Shown here piece after piece: positions 1-8,350 of a stretch of 64,000 nt of DNA (within the stretch, counting starts at the first letter, position 1; each line of letters opens with the position of its first letter). The notes beneath the pieces were generated by a model. It made no database searches. It was not told where the DNA came from and saw nothing but the letters and a program-made list of their open reading frames with translations. This stretch comes from UBA685 sp049890115 (GTDB lineage: Bacteria > Pseudomonadota > Alphaproteobacteria > Puniceispirillales > Puniceispirillaceae). The stretch spans positions 26,390-90,389 of the forward strand of contig JBMHCC010000026.1 of the NCBI GenBank assembly GCA_049890115.1, written 5' to 3'. Made by a program: the position numbers and the translations under genes.

Positions 1-613
1 AGCGTTTGCCAACAACGCTTGATGCTGAGCGCCGCGGTGATATACCAGCTCGAAATAACGCCTCACAAACATAGATATTGCCGAGCCCAGCTATTTTTCT
101 CTGATCTAGTAATGTTGATTTTATCGGCGCTGATGATGATGCCAACATCTCATCAAAATAAGCTAGATTGCACTCATCTGATAATGGCTCTGGACCAAGT
201 GAGCTGATAGAGCGGTGATTGTGAAAATCGCCTTTGGCAACCAGATCAACATAGCCAAAACGGCGTGGGTCATTATAAGTCACATAATGATAAAGCGGTT
301 GGCTGTCTGTTTGGCGCAGAATCGTCAAGCTGATATGATCATGAGGCAAAAGATTAGGGGCATGCGTTTGAATGCGCATCGAACCTGACATGCCAAGATG
401 CCACATTATCATGTGAGATGGTAATTCAAGCACTAATATTTTGGCACGTCTTTGCACTGACAAAACAGGCGCATTTGTCATAATGCGCGCTAGATCTGGT
501 GGCAGAGGCCAGCGCAAATCAGGGCGCCTGATAGTGGCTGTTTCAATAACGGCATCTGTGAGGATGGGATCAAGAGCAGCGCGAACGGTTTCGACTTCTG
601 GTAATTCTGGCAT
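1..613 (-). CDS. mutM: Formamidopyrimidine-DNA glycosylase (partial, C-terminus off the window)
   Basis: This bifunctional base-excision-repair glycosylase/AP lyase removes oxidised purines such as 8-oxoguanine. I translated the minus strand by hand from the ATG at 613. The protein opens MPELPEVETV, giving the catalytic N-terminal proline and glutamate after Met removal. It keeps the catalytic lysine in RRAKILVLEL, the DNA-contacting NDPRRFG loop and the GLGNIYVCE segment of the helix-two-turn-helix. The frame is open to base 1, giving about 204 residues. The family is about 270-290 residues long, so the C-terminal zinc finger lies beyond the left edge. It is divergently transcribed from ubiE across a gap of about 110 bp. 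The reading is secure; only the C-terminus is unseen. Confidence 0.95.
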   Translation of the reverse strand, partial: MPELPEVETVRAALDPILTDAVIETATIRRPDLRWPLPPDLARIMTNAPVLSVQRRAKILVLELPSHMIMWHLGMSGSMRIQTHAPNLLPHDHISLTILRQTDSQPLYHYVTYNDPRRFGYVDLVAKGDFHNHRSISSLGPEPLSDECNLAYFDEMLASSSAPIKSTLLDQRKIAGLGNIYVCEALFRAGISPRRSASSVVGKR

Positions 614-721
614 GGCAGCGTCATTTTCCTGAATGAGGGGGCATTTTATTGCTTTTACAAGATAGCTGGACTAGATCAAAGATAATGGCATTTTCTTAAA
701 AGAACAGGCGTAGCACGACCC

Positions 722-1498
722 ATGGAACACAAAATAACAGATGATCAGCGACCAACTGATGATGAGTTGATTGATTTTGGTTTTCAATCTATTCCGCGAG
801 ATGAAAAAGAATCGCGTGTCAAAGGTGTATTTTCATCAGTTGCTAGCAATTATGACATTATGAATGATTTGATGTCATTTGGTATCCATCGGCTCTGGAA
901 AGATGCGCTCATGGATTGGCTTGCCCCGCAATCGCATCAACAGCTTGTTGATTTAGCTGGCGGAACAGGTGATGTGGCATTGCGCTTTTTAAAGCGTGGC
1001 GGCGGTTCTGTTAAAATCGTTGATATTAATCAAGATATGCTGCGAGCTGGCCAAGGGCGGTCTGTTATGCGTCCCTATGCTGACCAGCTAGAATGGATTG
1101 TTGGCAATGCTGAAAGCTTGCCGCTAGAAAATGCATCAGCTGATCGGGTGACGATTGCCTTTGGGTTGCGCAATGTCACTGACAGAGCAAAGGCGTTGCG
1201 AGATATCCACCGTGTGCTTAAGCCTGGCGGGCGGTTTTGTTGTCTTGAATTCTCGTCAGTGGAAAATCCGCTATTGGCACGTCTTTATGATGAATGGTCT
1301 TTTAAGATCCTGCCTCAAATGGGACAAATCGTGGCAAAAGATCGTGAATCCTATCAATATCTGGTTGAATCCATCAGACAATTCCCTGATCAGTATCAGC
1401 TAGCTGATATGATGAGTGATGCTGGCTTTGCCCAAGTGCGGTTTCGTAATTTATCAGGTGGTATTGCTGCCATCCATTCTGGGTGGAAGCTCGACTAA
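722..1498 (+). CDS. ubiE: Demethylmenaquinone/ubiquinone C-methyltransferase UbiE
   Basis: This SAM-dependent methyltransferase adds the C-methyl group in ubiquinone (and, where present, menaquinone) synthesis. It has 258 residues, the usual length. The SAM-binding motif I reads DLAGGTGDVAL at residues 77-87. The family signatures YDIMNDLMSFGIHRLWK (residues 44-60) and AFGLRNVTD are present. The protein ends in the typical SGGIAAIHSGWK. Its TAA stop overlaps the ATG of ubiB as TAATG, so the two ubiquinone genes are probably translationally coupled. No strong Shine-Dalgarno sequence precedes the start at 722. Confidence 0.96.
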   Translation: MEHKITDDQRPTDDELIDFGFQSIPRDEKESRVKGVFSSVASNYDIMNDLMSFGIHRLWKDALMDWLAPQSHQQLVDLAGGTGDVALRFLKRGGGSVKIVDINQDMLRAGQGRSVMRPYADQLEWIVGNAESLPLENASADRVTIAFGLRNVTDRAKALRDIHRVLKPGGRFCCLEFSSVENPLLARLYDEWSFKILPQMGQIVAKDRESYQYLVESIRQFPDQYQLADMMSDAGFAQVRFRNLSGGIAAIHSGWKLD

Positions 1499-3015
1499 TG
1501 ATGGTACGCGCCTTTATCAGATTGCCTATTATTGGCTGGCGTTTGGGGCGCGCAGGTGTACTTCATCATCTAGCTTTAATCTCGCTATTACCGCCTTGGT
1601 TACGCCAGCTTCTGCGTATTACTGATAAATGCCTTACCTTTGGGCGGATAGAGACAGATGCTGGTATCGCATTATGTAATGCACTGCAAAATTTAGGGCC
1701 TGGATTTATCAAATTTGGTCAGGCTTTATCCACAAGAGCTGATTTAATTGGCCCTGATTTGGCACTTGGCTTATCAGAGTTGCAAGACAGATTGCCTGCT
1801 TTTTCAGGTCAGCTTGCCAAACAGCAAATTGAAAAAGCCTGTGGCCAGCCGCTAGCCGAGATTTTTGCGGAATTTGATGATGTGCCGGTGGCAGCTGCTT
1901 CTATTGCACAAGTGCATAAGGCGAAATTGCATGATGGCACTATGGTAGCGGTGAAATTATTACGCCCCCAGATCCATCGCCTAATGCGCAAAGATACTGA
2001 TTTCTTTCTGGCAATGGCACAAATTGCTGAGACCCTATCACCAGCACTTGGCAGATTGCGCCTCATTGATGCTGTCAGGCAGTTCGAGCAGATTTGCGAA
2101 ATTGAGCTAGATTTGCGGATGGAAGCAGCCGCTGGTGGCAGATTGGCTGATAATTTGCGTAATGATGACGGGATTCGCATTCCTGAAATGATGCTTGAAT
2201 ATTGCCATGCTGAAATGCTGGTCACGCAATGGGTTGATGGGTTGCGCCTTGATGATGTGCCAGGGCTTATCGCAGCAGGTCATGATGTTGAAATTTTGAC
2301 CAAAGCAGCAGCATCTAGCTTTTTCAATCAGGTTTTTCGTGACGGCTATTTCCACGCTGATATGCATCCAGGCAATATATTTGTTGATGCTGATGGTCTG
2401 TTAGTACCAATTGATTTTGGCATTATGGGGCATTTGCAAACACAAGATAGGGTGTTTTTAGGCAGGCTGATGATCGCTATCTTAGATCGTGATTATGATG
2501 AGGTTGCCCGCCTGCATGCTGATGCTGGCATGATCGGATCTGATGTGCCGCTTTATTTATTTTCACAAAATATCCGTGCCGTCGTCGAACCATTGCTTGG
2601 CAAAAGCCTTGGCGAGGTATCACTTGGCCAAATTATGGGTCAGATCTTAAAAATATCAACGCGCTTTGATATTCAAGTTCAGACGCAATTTAACCTGCTT
2701 CAAAAAACAATGGTGATGGCAGAAGGTGTCGCACGCCAGCTTAATCCAAAAGCCGATATGTGGGAATTATCGCGCCCATTAGCAGCTGATTGGATAGCTG
2801 AGCAAACCAACCCTGAAAGACTGATTGCTAATGCCAGCACACAAGCCAAACGCCTTATCCATCTGGTGCCACGCCTGCTAGACAGGCTAGAACATGACCA
2901 TAATACCGCATCACCAGAAGAGGCCTATGTGAAATCTGGTGGCGGATTTGTGAAAGGCGCCATTGTTGGCAGCAGTTTCATTGTGATTATGGCAATGATA
3001 TTTCACATTTTCTAG
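1498..3015 (+). CDS. ubiB: UbiB, ABC1/ADCK-family protein for ubiquinone synthesis
   Basis: This atypical protein-kinase-like ATPase supports the ubiquinone biosynthetic complex at the membrane. Family landmarks are the KxGQ motif (KFGQ, residues 72-75), followed by STRADLIGP; the alanine-rich loop AAASIAQVH (132-140); the AVK lysine (about 153); the HADMHPGN catalytic loop; and the PIDFG metal-binding motif. A single C-terminal hydrophobic helix (VGSSFIVIMAMIF) would anchor it. I place the start at the ATG at 1498, which overlaps the ubiE stop; a GTG at 1483 in the same frame is less likely. The product has 505 residues. The gene end also carries the first TTCACA half-site of the operator cluster upstream of coaBC. 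Confidence 0.93.
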   Translation: MMVRAFIRLPIIGWRLGRAGVLHHLALISLLPPWLRQLLRITDKCLTFGRIETDAGIALCNALQNLGPGFIKFGQALSTRADLIGPDLALGLSELQDRLPAFSGQLAKQQIEKACGQPLAEIFAEFDDVPVAAASIAQVHKAKLHDGTMVAVKLLRPQIHRLMRKDTDFFLAMAQIAETLSPALGRLRLIDAVRQFEQICEIELDLRMEAAAGGRLADNLRNDDGIRIPEMMLEYCHAEMLVTQWVDGLRLDDVPGLIAAGHDVEILTKAAASSFFNQVFRDGYFHADMHPGNIFVDADGLLVPIDFGIMGHLQTQDRVFLGRLMIAILDRDYDEVARLHADAGMIGSDVPLYLFSQNIRAVVEPLLGKSLGEVSLGQIMGQILKISTRFDIQVQTQFNLLQKTMVMAEGVARQLNPKADMWELSRPLAADWIAEQTNPERLIANASTQAKRLIHLVPRLLDRLEHDHNTASPEEAYVKSGGGFVKGAIVGSSFIVIMAMIFHIF

Positions 3016-3115
3016 GTCATTTCACAAGTTTTGTGAATTAAATTCACATCATAGATAAATTTTGTGAATTCTTCTTGGCTTGCTTTTCACAATTTTGTGA
3101 ATTACGATATTCACA
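3002..3115 (+). promoter_or_regulatory. Operator-like palindrome cluster with embedded promoter upstream of coaBC
   Basis: Seen directly: two inverted repeats with identical 7-base arms, TTCACAA-N3-TTGTGAA at 3021-3037 and TTCACAA-N2-TTGTGAA at 3086-3101. Isolated half-sites lie at 3002-3007 (TTCACA), 3043-3048 (TTCACA), 3062-3068 (TTGTGAA) and 3110-3115 (TTCACA, abutting the start codon). A sigma-70-like promoter can be drawn with -35 TTGTGA at 3031-3036 and -10 GATAAA at 3054-3059 (17-bp spacer). Its -35 lies inside the first palindrome, while the second palindrome would fall just downstream of the start of transcription. Such an arrangement suits repression. The likely binder is the helix-turn-helix domain encoded by the very next gene; that is inference. 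Confidence 0.7.
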
Positions 3116-4875
3116 TGTCTTATTTCACAGAATTTGATAATCTTGTGACATTTTTTGGTGGGCGTGCGGCTTTGGCTGACCTGTTAGGGGTTGGGCCATC
3201 TGCGCTATCAAATTATCGCAAAAGAGGCCAGATACCAGCTAAGAAACGCGCATTGCTTATCTCAGCCTTAGCCATGAAACATAAAGAATTAAGTGGAACA
3301 GGTCTGGCCATTCGGCCATTAGGCACATCATCGCGCCAGCCATCAACATCGCAAAATGATATCATCACTAATGAGGCAGCTCATAGCCAGCTTGACCCTC
3401 AGCTAGCCCCTCGGCCAGACCCTCAGCCAGATCCTCATTTTGATCCGCAGTTTGATCCTATGTCATCTTATCAGACACAAGCCATAAGTGGTGGTGCATT
3501 AGCACCTGCCAGCATCAACCACGCTCTTCAGAGCAGCCAATCTGCAGAATTGCACTCATTCACTGATGGGGCTAAGGCTGATGCCTCTATCCATCACAAC
3601 CAAGATGATAATCAGATAAAGGGTATGAAACAGCCTGTCGCTTTGCTGATTATCACAGGTGGCATTGCCGCCTATAAAGCGTTGAGTTTGGCACGTCGCA
3701 TGATGGAAGCTGGCTGGCAGGTGCGCGGTGTTATGACAAAATCTGCCCAGCAATTTATCACGCCCTTATCATTTTCAGCACTAACAGCTGAAAAAATCTA
3801 TACTGATCTGTTTTCGCTAACAGATGAGCATGAAATGGGTCATATCAGGCTGGCTCGCGAGGCTGATATTGTGCTGATTGTGCCAGCGACAGGTAATTTC
3901 ATTGCCAAAATAGCGCTTGGTCTGGCTGATGATTTGGCATCTACTCTATGCCTTGCCAGCGATGCCCCTCTTTATTTTGTGCCTGCCATGAACCCTGTCA
4001 TGTGGGCAAATCCTGCCATACAGTCACATTGCAAAACATTACAAGATAGAGGCGCCATTCAGATAGGGCCTGTTTCTGGTGATACAGCTTGCGGTGAAAT
4101 TGGGGCAGGGCGCATGGCAGATGAAGCACAAATTCTGGCAGCTTTGCCGCCTGCAAATAAACCATCCCTGCATCAGCAATCTACTTCTGAGCCGCTAGCT
4201 AAACCGCTTTTGGGGCGCCACATCATTGTCACAGCTGGCCCAACCGAAGAGCCCATAGATGGGGTGCGTTATATTTCAAACAGATCCTCTGGCAAGCAAG
4301 GCTATGCGATTGCTAAAGCAGCCAAAGATGCTGGCGCACAGGTTACCTTGATAACAGGGCCAACCAATCTGCAACCAGCCGATGGCATCACTGTAATACA
4401 AGTGACAACCGCACGCCAGATGCATCAAGCCAGCCTAGCCGCTTTGCCAGCTGATTGTGCCATTTGCACAGCGGCTGTCGCTGATTGGCATGTGGCTGAT
4501 GCTGGCCATAGCAAAATCAAAAAACAGGCAGGTGCACCGCCTCCTATGTTAAAACTTGTTGAAAACCCTGATATCTTAAAAACCATCAGCCATTGTGATA
4601 ACCGCCCATCATTGGTGATTGGTTTTGCTGCTGAAACAGATGATCCTATCACAGCGGCTATGGCAAAAGCAGACCGTAAAGGCTGTGACTGGATTTTGGT
4701 TAATCACATCACCAAAGATAACCCCATTTTTGGAAGTGATAGCAATCAGCTGACATTAATCAGAGGTCACAAAGCCAAACCTTGGCCGCAAAACACCAAA
4801 GAAAAACTGGCTGAAAAGCTCACAGATGAAATTGCCAGCTATTTTGAAGAAACCAAAACGCCTATCACGCAGTAA
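3115..4875 (+). CDS. coaBC: CoaBC (phosphopantothenoylcysteine decarboxylase/synthetase) with N-terminal helix-turn-helix domain
   Basis: The CoaBC core makes 4'-phosphopantetheine from 4'-phosphopantothenate in coenzyme A synthesis. From the ATG at 3115 the protein has 586 residues, but a normal CoaBC (about 400-420) starts only at MKQPVALLIITGG, residue 171. The CoaC half shows GGIAAYK, PAMNPVMW and the ACGEIGAGRM substrate flap. The CoaB half starts near residue 367 with VTAGPTEEPIDGVRYISNRS and has AAVADW. The first ~55 residues form a Cro/CI-like helix-turn-helix (ALADLLGVGPSALSNYRKRG, residues 19-38). A ~115-residue polar linker with DPQ/PDP repeats follows. The frame is continuous through both parts. 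The upstream GTG at 3064 lies inside an operator half-site and ahead of the predicted transcript start, so I rejected it. dut follows 9 bp later. Confidence 0.93.
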   Translation: MSYFTEFDNLVTFFGGRAALADLLGVGPSALSNYRKRGQIPAKKRALLISALAMKHKELSGTGLAIRPLGTSSRQPSTSQNDIITNEAAHSQLDPQLAPRPDPQPDPHFDPQFDPMSSYQTQAISGGALAPASINHALQSSQSAELHSFTDGAKADASIHHNQDDNQIKGMKQPVALLIITGGIAAYKALSLARRMMEAGWQVRGVMTKSAQQFITPLSFSALTAEKIYTDLFSLTDEHEMGHIRLAREADIVLIVPATGNFIAKIALGLADDLASTLCLASDAPLYFVPAMNPVMWANPAIQSHCKTLQDRGAIQIGPVSGDTACGEIGAGRMADEAQILAALPPANKPSLHQQSTSEPLAKPLLGRHIIVTAGPTEEPIDGVRYISNRSSGKQGYAIAKAAKDAGAQVTLITGPTNLQPADGITVIQVTTARQMHQASLAALPADCAICTAAVADWHVADAGHSKIKKQAGAPPPMLKLVENPDILKTISHCDNRPSLVIGFAAETDDPITAAMAKADRKGCDWILVNHITKDNPIFGSDSNQLTLIRGHKAKPWPQNTKEKLAEKLTDEIASYFEETKTPITQ

Positions 4876-4884
4876 GCCGCTATT

Positions 4885-5349
4885 ATGACATCACCATCAC
4901 CTCTCACAATACAACTCGCCAAATTACCTCATGCAGCTGATTTGCCATTACCTGCCTATCAAACAGATGGCGCAGCTGGCATGGATTTAACGGCAGCTTT
5001 ATCAGAAGATATCATTCTTGAGGCTGGGCAATTCAACGCAATTCCAACAGGCCTCACCATCGCCCTGCCAAAGGGTTATGAAGCACAAATAAGGCCACGC
5101 TCTGGCCTTGCTTTTAAATCAGGTGTGACTGTTTTAAACAGCCCTGGCACGATTGATTGTGATTATCGTGGTGAGATTAAAATTGCCCTTATCAATCATG
5201 GGTCCGAGGCTGTAACGATCAGCCATGCTATGCGTATTGCACAGATGATAATCAGCCCTGTCATCCAAGCACAATGGCAGGAAACAGACCAGCTAGATAG
5301 CACAGAACGTGGCACAGATGGCTTTGGGTCTACAGGAACAGGTCAATGA
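4885..5349 (+). CDS. dut: Deoxyuridine 5'-triphosphate nucleotidohydrolase (dUTPase)
   Basis: This trimeric dUTPase hydrolyses dUTP to dUMP and pyrophosphate, keeping uracil out of DNA and supplying dTMP synthesis. It has 154 residues, a normal length. All five conserved motifs can be read: AGMDLTA (31-37), RPRSGLA (70-76), the uracil-binding NSPGTIDCDYRGEI (85-98), the RIAQMI segment, and the glycine-rich C-terminal tail ERGTDGFGSTG, which closes over the active site. It follows coaBC by 9 bp and overlaps the next gene by 4 bp (ATGA), so coaBC-dut-moeB form one transcription unit. The coaBC-dut pairing is common in proteobacteria. Confidence 0.96.
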   Translation: MTSPSPLTIQLAKLPHAADLPLPAYQTDGAAGMDLTAALSEDIILEAGQFNAIPTGLTIALPKGYEAQIRPRSGLAFKSGVTVLNSPGTIDCDYRGEIKIALINHGSEAVTISHAMRIAQMIISPVIQAQWQETDQLDSTERGTDGFGSTGTGQ

Positions 5350-6110
5350 CAAAACCGCTCTCAGATGCTGAGATAACCCGCTATGCACGCCAGCTAATTC
5401 TGCCTGATATTGGTGATGATGGTCAGGATGCGTTAAAAGACGCAAAACTGCTGATTATTGGCGCAGGCGGCCTTGGTGTGCCAGCATTATCTTATGCGGC
5501 AGCTGCCGGATTTGGCGCCATTACCATGATGGATGATGACGTGATTGAGCCAACCAATCTGAACCGGCAAATTCTCTATCATGAAGCGGATTGCGGGGTC
5601 GGCAAAGCCAAAATAGCGGCTGAAAAAGCAGCTTTACAAAATCCACATATCACGATCAATGCCGTTGAAAAACGCTATGATAATAGCTGTCATAATCTGG
5701 TTGCTGATTTTGATGTCATCATTGATGCTAGTGATAATGCCCAAACACGATTATTGGTCAATCAGCATTGTCTAGCAGCTCACAAACCATTGATTTTTGT
5801 CTCTGCTATCAGATTTGAAGGCCAGCTTTCGGTATTTGCGCCGCATTTATCAGATGATGACACATCACCTTGCTATCATTGTTTATTCCCCCATCACCCT
5901 GATGTGGCTCAGGCACCAAATTGTGCGACGATTGGCATAATGGGTGCCGTAACAGGGATAATGGGCGCTATGGCAGCTCTTGAGGCCATCAAGCTAGTGA
6001 CCCAATCAGGCCAGCCAGCCATCAATAAGCTGTTATTATTTGACGGATTAACGCTGCAAAGTGACTTTATCGTTACGAAAAAAGACAAGAACTGTCATAT
6101 TTGTGGCTAG
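5346..6110 (+). CDS. moeB: MoeB/ThiF-family adenylyltransferase
   Basis: This E1-like enzyme adenylates the C-terminal glycine of a small sulfur carrier (MoaD or ThiS), for molybdopterin or thiamine synthesis. In 254 residues it shows the ATP-binding GAGGLG (39-44), the DDDVIEPTNLNRQ segment (about 63-75), and zinc-binding cysteine pairs CYHC (176-179) and CHIC (250-253). The cysteine in NCATIGIMG (about 193) is the usual family cysteine. There is no C-terminal rhodanese domain. No moaD or thiS is in view, so MoeB and ThiF cannot be separated here; MoeB is the default name. Its TAG stop is shared, as CTAG, with the convergent gene on the other strand. Confidence 0.85.
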   Translation: MTKPLSDAEITRYARQLILPDIGDDGQDALKDAKLLIIGAGGLGVPALSYAAAAGFGAITMMDDDVIEPTNLNRQILYHEADCGVGKAKIAAEKAALQNPHITINAVEKRYDNSCHNLVADFDVIIDASDNAQTRLLVNQHCLAAHKPLIFVSAIRFEGQLSVFAPHLSDDDTSPCYHCLFPHHPDVAQAPNCATIGIMGAVTGIMGAMAALEAIKLVTQSGQPAINKLLLFDGLTLQSDFIVTKKDKNCHICG

Positions 6111-7084
6111 AGCATTGCCTCTACCACCCTGTCAGGTGGTGTATGACCATCAAGGAAGGTCTGAATATTAATGATGACCTTCTGGCCCATATCTTGGCGC
6201 CCTTCAATCGTGGCTGAGCCAATATGAGGTAATAGCACTGTATTTTTCAGATTGCGCAGACGCTCTGGAATATCTGGCTCATCACGATAAACATCAAGGC
6301 CAGCCCCAGCTATGCCATTATTGGCAAGCATATCGATTAGCGCCTCTTCATCAATGACATCACCGCGAGATGTATTCACCAAATAAGCATGAGGTGACAT
6401 CAAGGCGAGCCTTTCACGTGATAATAAATTTTGTGTTTGCGGTGTTGAGGGGCAATTAATCGACACAATATCCATTCGTGGCAGCATTTGTTCAAGAGAG
6501 TCCCAATAGGTGGCCTCTAGCTCTTCTTCCAAGCGTGGGTGAACAGCTTTGCGATTATGATAATGAATAGACATGCCAAAGGCACGCGCACGCCGTGCCA
6601 CAGCCTCGCCAATATTGCCCATACCAACAATGCCAAGGCGTTTGCCATTAATACGCCTGCCTAGCATACCTGTTGGTGACCACCCGCTCCATTGCCCTGA
6701 TCTGGCTCTGACATCACCTTCAGCAATGCGGCGTGGCACTGCCAGAATAAGGGACATCACAACATCTGCTGTATCTTCGGTTAACACACCAGGGGTATTG
6801 GTAACAGTGATGCCCTTGGCATGAGCTGCCTTTAGATCAATATGATCGACACCATTGCCAAAAGAGGCAATTAATTTAAGCTGCGGGCCTGCCTGTGCAA
6901 TCAAATCAGCATCAATATCATCTGTCACAGTTGGCACAAGAACTGTGGCTTCTTTAACAGCTGCGATAAGCTGACTTCTATCCATTGCCACATCTGTTTC
7001 ATTTAATCTGGCATTGAAAAGCTCGCGCATGCGCGTTTCAATAGAATCAGGTAATTGCCGTGTCAGAATAATGGTTGGTTTCAT
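6107..7084 (-). CDS. D-isomer-specific 2-hydroxyacid dehydrogenase (glyoxylate/hydroxypyruvate reductase type)
   Basis: This NAD(P)H-dependent cytosolic enzyme reduces 2-oxoacids, probably glyoxylate or hydroxypyruvate, to the D-hydroxyacid. The 325 residues hold the family core: Rossmann motif GIVGMGNIG (151-159) and catalytic triad Arg240 (NTSRGD), Glu269 (DEP) and His287 (PHIGSAT). I chose the ATG at 7084 (MKPTIILTRQL); an in-frame start 18 codons upstream would add a poorly conserved polar tail. In alphaproteobacteria a gyaR-like gene often sits next to the SH3-domain gene and fabA-fabB-fabI, as here. The exact substrate cannot be told from sequence. Confidence 0.88.
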   Translation of the reverse strand: MKPTIILTRQLPDSIETRMRELFNARLNETDVAMDRSQLIAAVKEATVLVPTVTDDIDADLIAQAGPQLKLIASFGNGVDHIDLKAAHAKGITVTNTPGVLTEDTADVVMSLILAVPRRIAEGDVRARSGQWSGWSPTGMLGRRINGKRLGIVGMGNIGEAVARRARAFGMSIHYHNRKAVHPRLEEELEATYWDSLEQMLPRMDIVSINCPSTPQTQNLLSRERLALMSPHAYLVNTSRGDVIDEEALIDMLANNGIAGAGLDVYRDEPDIPERLRNLKNTVLLPHIGSATIEGRQDMGQKVIINIQTFLDGHTPPDRVVEAML

Positions 7085-7223
7085 GACTTTTTCACAACTT
7101 TCTTTGCCTTTGCCCTTTGATATAGCGCATAGAACCAAAATTTTGACCCCAAGCCTAATCTGTTAATCGCAAAAGGTCTATTTTTTTGTTGCTCTTCGCG
7201 TGCTAATCAGTTTTTTTAAAGAC

Positions 7224-7772
7224 ATGCAATTCTCTATTCTACCCACCTATCTATTTTCATGCCGCATCGCCCTGATTGCCATAGTGATCAGTGCTGGATT
7301 GCAGCTAGCTCTGCCAACATCAGCAAAGGCTCAAGAAGCCAAGCTGGTTGTACAAGGATCAGGTCTTGCTGTGCCTCGTTTTGTCACATTAAAATCTGAC
7401 AAGGTGAATATGCGCGTTGGCCCTGGGCGAGAATATCCGTTGTCATGGGTGTATCAGCGCTCTGGCCTGCCGGTAAAGGTTATTGCTGAATTTGATGTCT
7501 GGCGCAAAGTCATTGACCATGATGGCACAACTGGCTGGGTTCATAGCCAGCTTGTTACCTTAAAACGAAATGCGCTTATTCGTAATCGTCTGACGAAATT
7601 ATATAAAAAGCCAGATGCTAATAGCCCTGTTCTTGCTGTTGCTGAGAAAAATGTGCTGCTGGAATTGCAGCTTTGTGAAATAAATTGGTGCCGTGTTGCC
7701 AATGATGATTTACGCGCCTTTGTGCGCCGTGACGATATTTGGGGTATTCTGGAAAACGAAACCTTGAATTAA
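7224..7772 (+). CDS. Exported SH3-like domain protein
   Basis: This is a small secreted or periplasmic protein of 182 residues. The N-terminus has a hydrophobic segment (CRIALIAIVISAGLQLAL) ending in a probable signal peptidase I site after SAKA. The mature part carries a bacterial SH3-like domain: SDKVNMRVGPG, then PVKVIAEFDVWRKV and GTTGWVH, a fold often used to bind cell-wall peptides. A second, degenerate SH3-like repeat may follow. I prefer the ATG at 7224, just after AAAGA, over the GTG at 7200. fabA starts only 50 bp downstream. The exact role is unknown; a cell-envelope role is inferred from the domain and the signal peptide. Confidence 0.82.
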   Translation: MQFSILPTYLFSCRIALIAIVISAGLQLALPTSAKAQEAKLVVQGSGLAVPRFVTLKSDKVNMRVGPGREYPLSWVYQRSGLPVKVIAEFDVWRKVIDHDGTTGWVHSQLVTLKRNALIRNRLTKLYKKPDANSPVLAVAEKNVLLELQLCEINWCRVANDDLRAFVRRDDIWGILENETLN

Positions 7773-7822
7773 CTGAAACATCCTAACTTGCTTAATTTTG
7801 CTTTTATAAAGGCCATAATACA

Positions 7823-8341
7823 ATGACACATACCCCGCAAAGCTCTTATAGCTATGATGATCTGATTTCCTGTGCCAAAGGGGAAATGTTCGGCCCTGGC
7901 AATCCGCAACTGCCAATGCCGCCTATGCTAATGTGTGATCGCATCACTTCGATTGCTGATACGGGCGGTGCTGCTGATAAGGGTCATATTATTGCCGAAT
8001 TTGATATTCACCCTGATTTATGGTTTTTCCCATGTCATTTTGAAGGTGACCCGGTGATGCCTGGTTGTTTGGGAATGGATGCGTTATGGCAGCTGGTTGG
8101 CTTCTATCTTGGTTGGGCTGGCGGTCAAGGCAGAGGGCGTGCCCTATCTGTTGGTGAGGTGAAGTTTACCGGTCAGATCCTGCCATCTGCCAAGCTGGTG
8201 ACATTTGAGCTTGATATGAAACGTGTCATTATGCGCCGCTTGGTGATGGGGATTGCTGATGGCCGCGTCAAATGTGATGGCGAGGTTGTGTTTGAAGCCA
8301 ATGATATTCGCGTTGGCCTGTTTGGCGCAGAAGGAGCTTAG
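7823..8341 (+). CDS. fabA: 3-hydroxydecanoyl-ACP dehydratase/isomerase FabA
   Basis: FabA dehydrates 3-hydroxydecanoyl-ACP and isomerises the trans-2 double bond to cis-3, the branch point for unsaturated fatty acids in anaerobic-type (type II) synthesis. The product has 172 residues, as expected. The active-site histidine lies in CHFEGDPVMPG (H72) and the aspartate in GCLGMDALWQL (D86). fabB follows 9 bp after the stop, preceded by an AGGAG in the end of fabA. In many alphaproteobacteria an irr (Fur-family) gene sits beside fabA; none is present here. Confidence 0.96.
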   Translation: MTHTPQSSYSYDDLISCAKGEMFGPGNPQLPMPPMLMCDRITSIADTGGAADKGHIIAEFDIHPDLWFFPCHFEGDPVMPGCLGMDALWQLVGFYLGWAGGQGRGRALSVGEVKFTGQILPSAKLVTFELDMKRVIMRRLVMGIADGRVKCDGEVVFEANDIRVGLFGAEGA

Positions 8342-8350
8342 AGAGCTATT

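Noticed and set aside
3064..3114. Upstream GTG start extending CoaBC by 17 residues
   Set aside because: It lies inside a TTGTGAA half-site and at or ahead of the predicted transcript start, has no ribosome-binding site, and precedes a clear ATG at 3115 that starts the helix-turn-helix domain.
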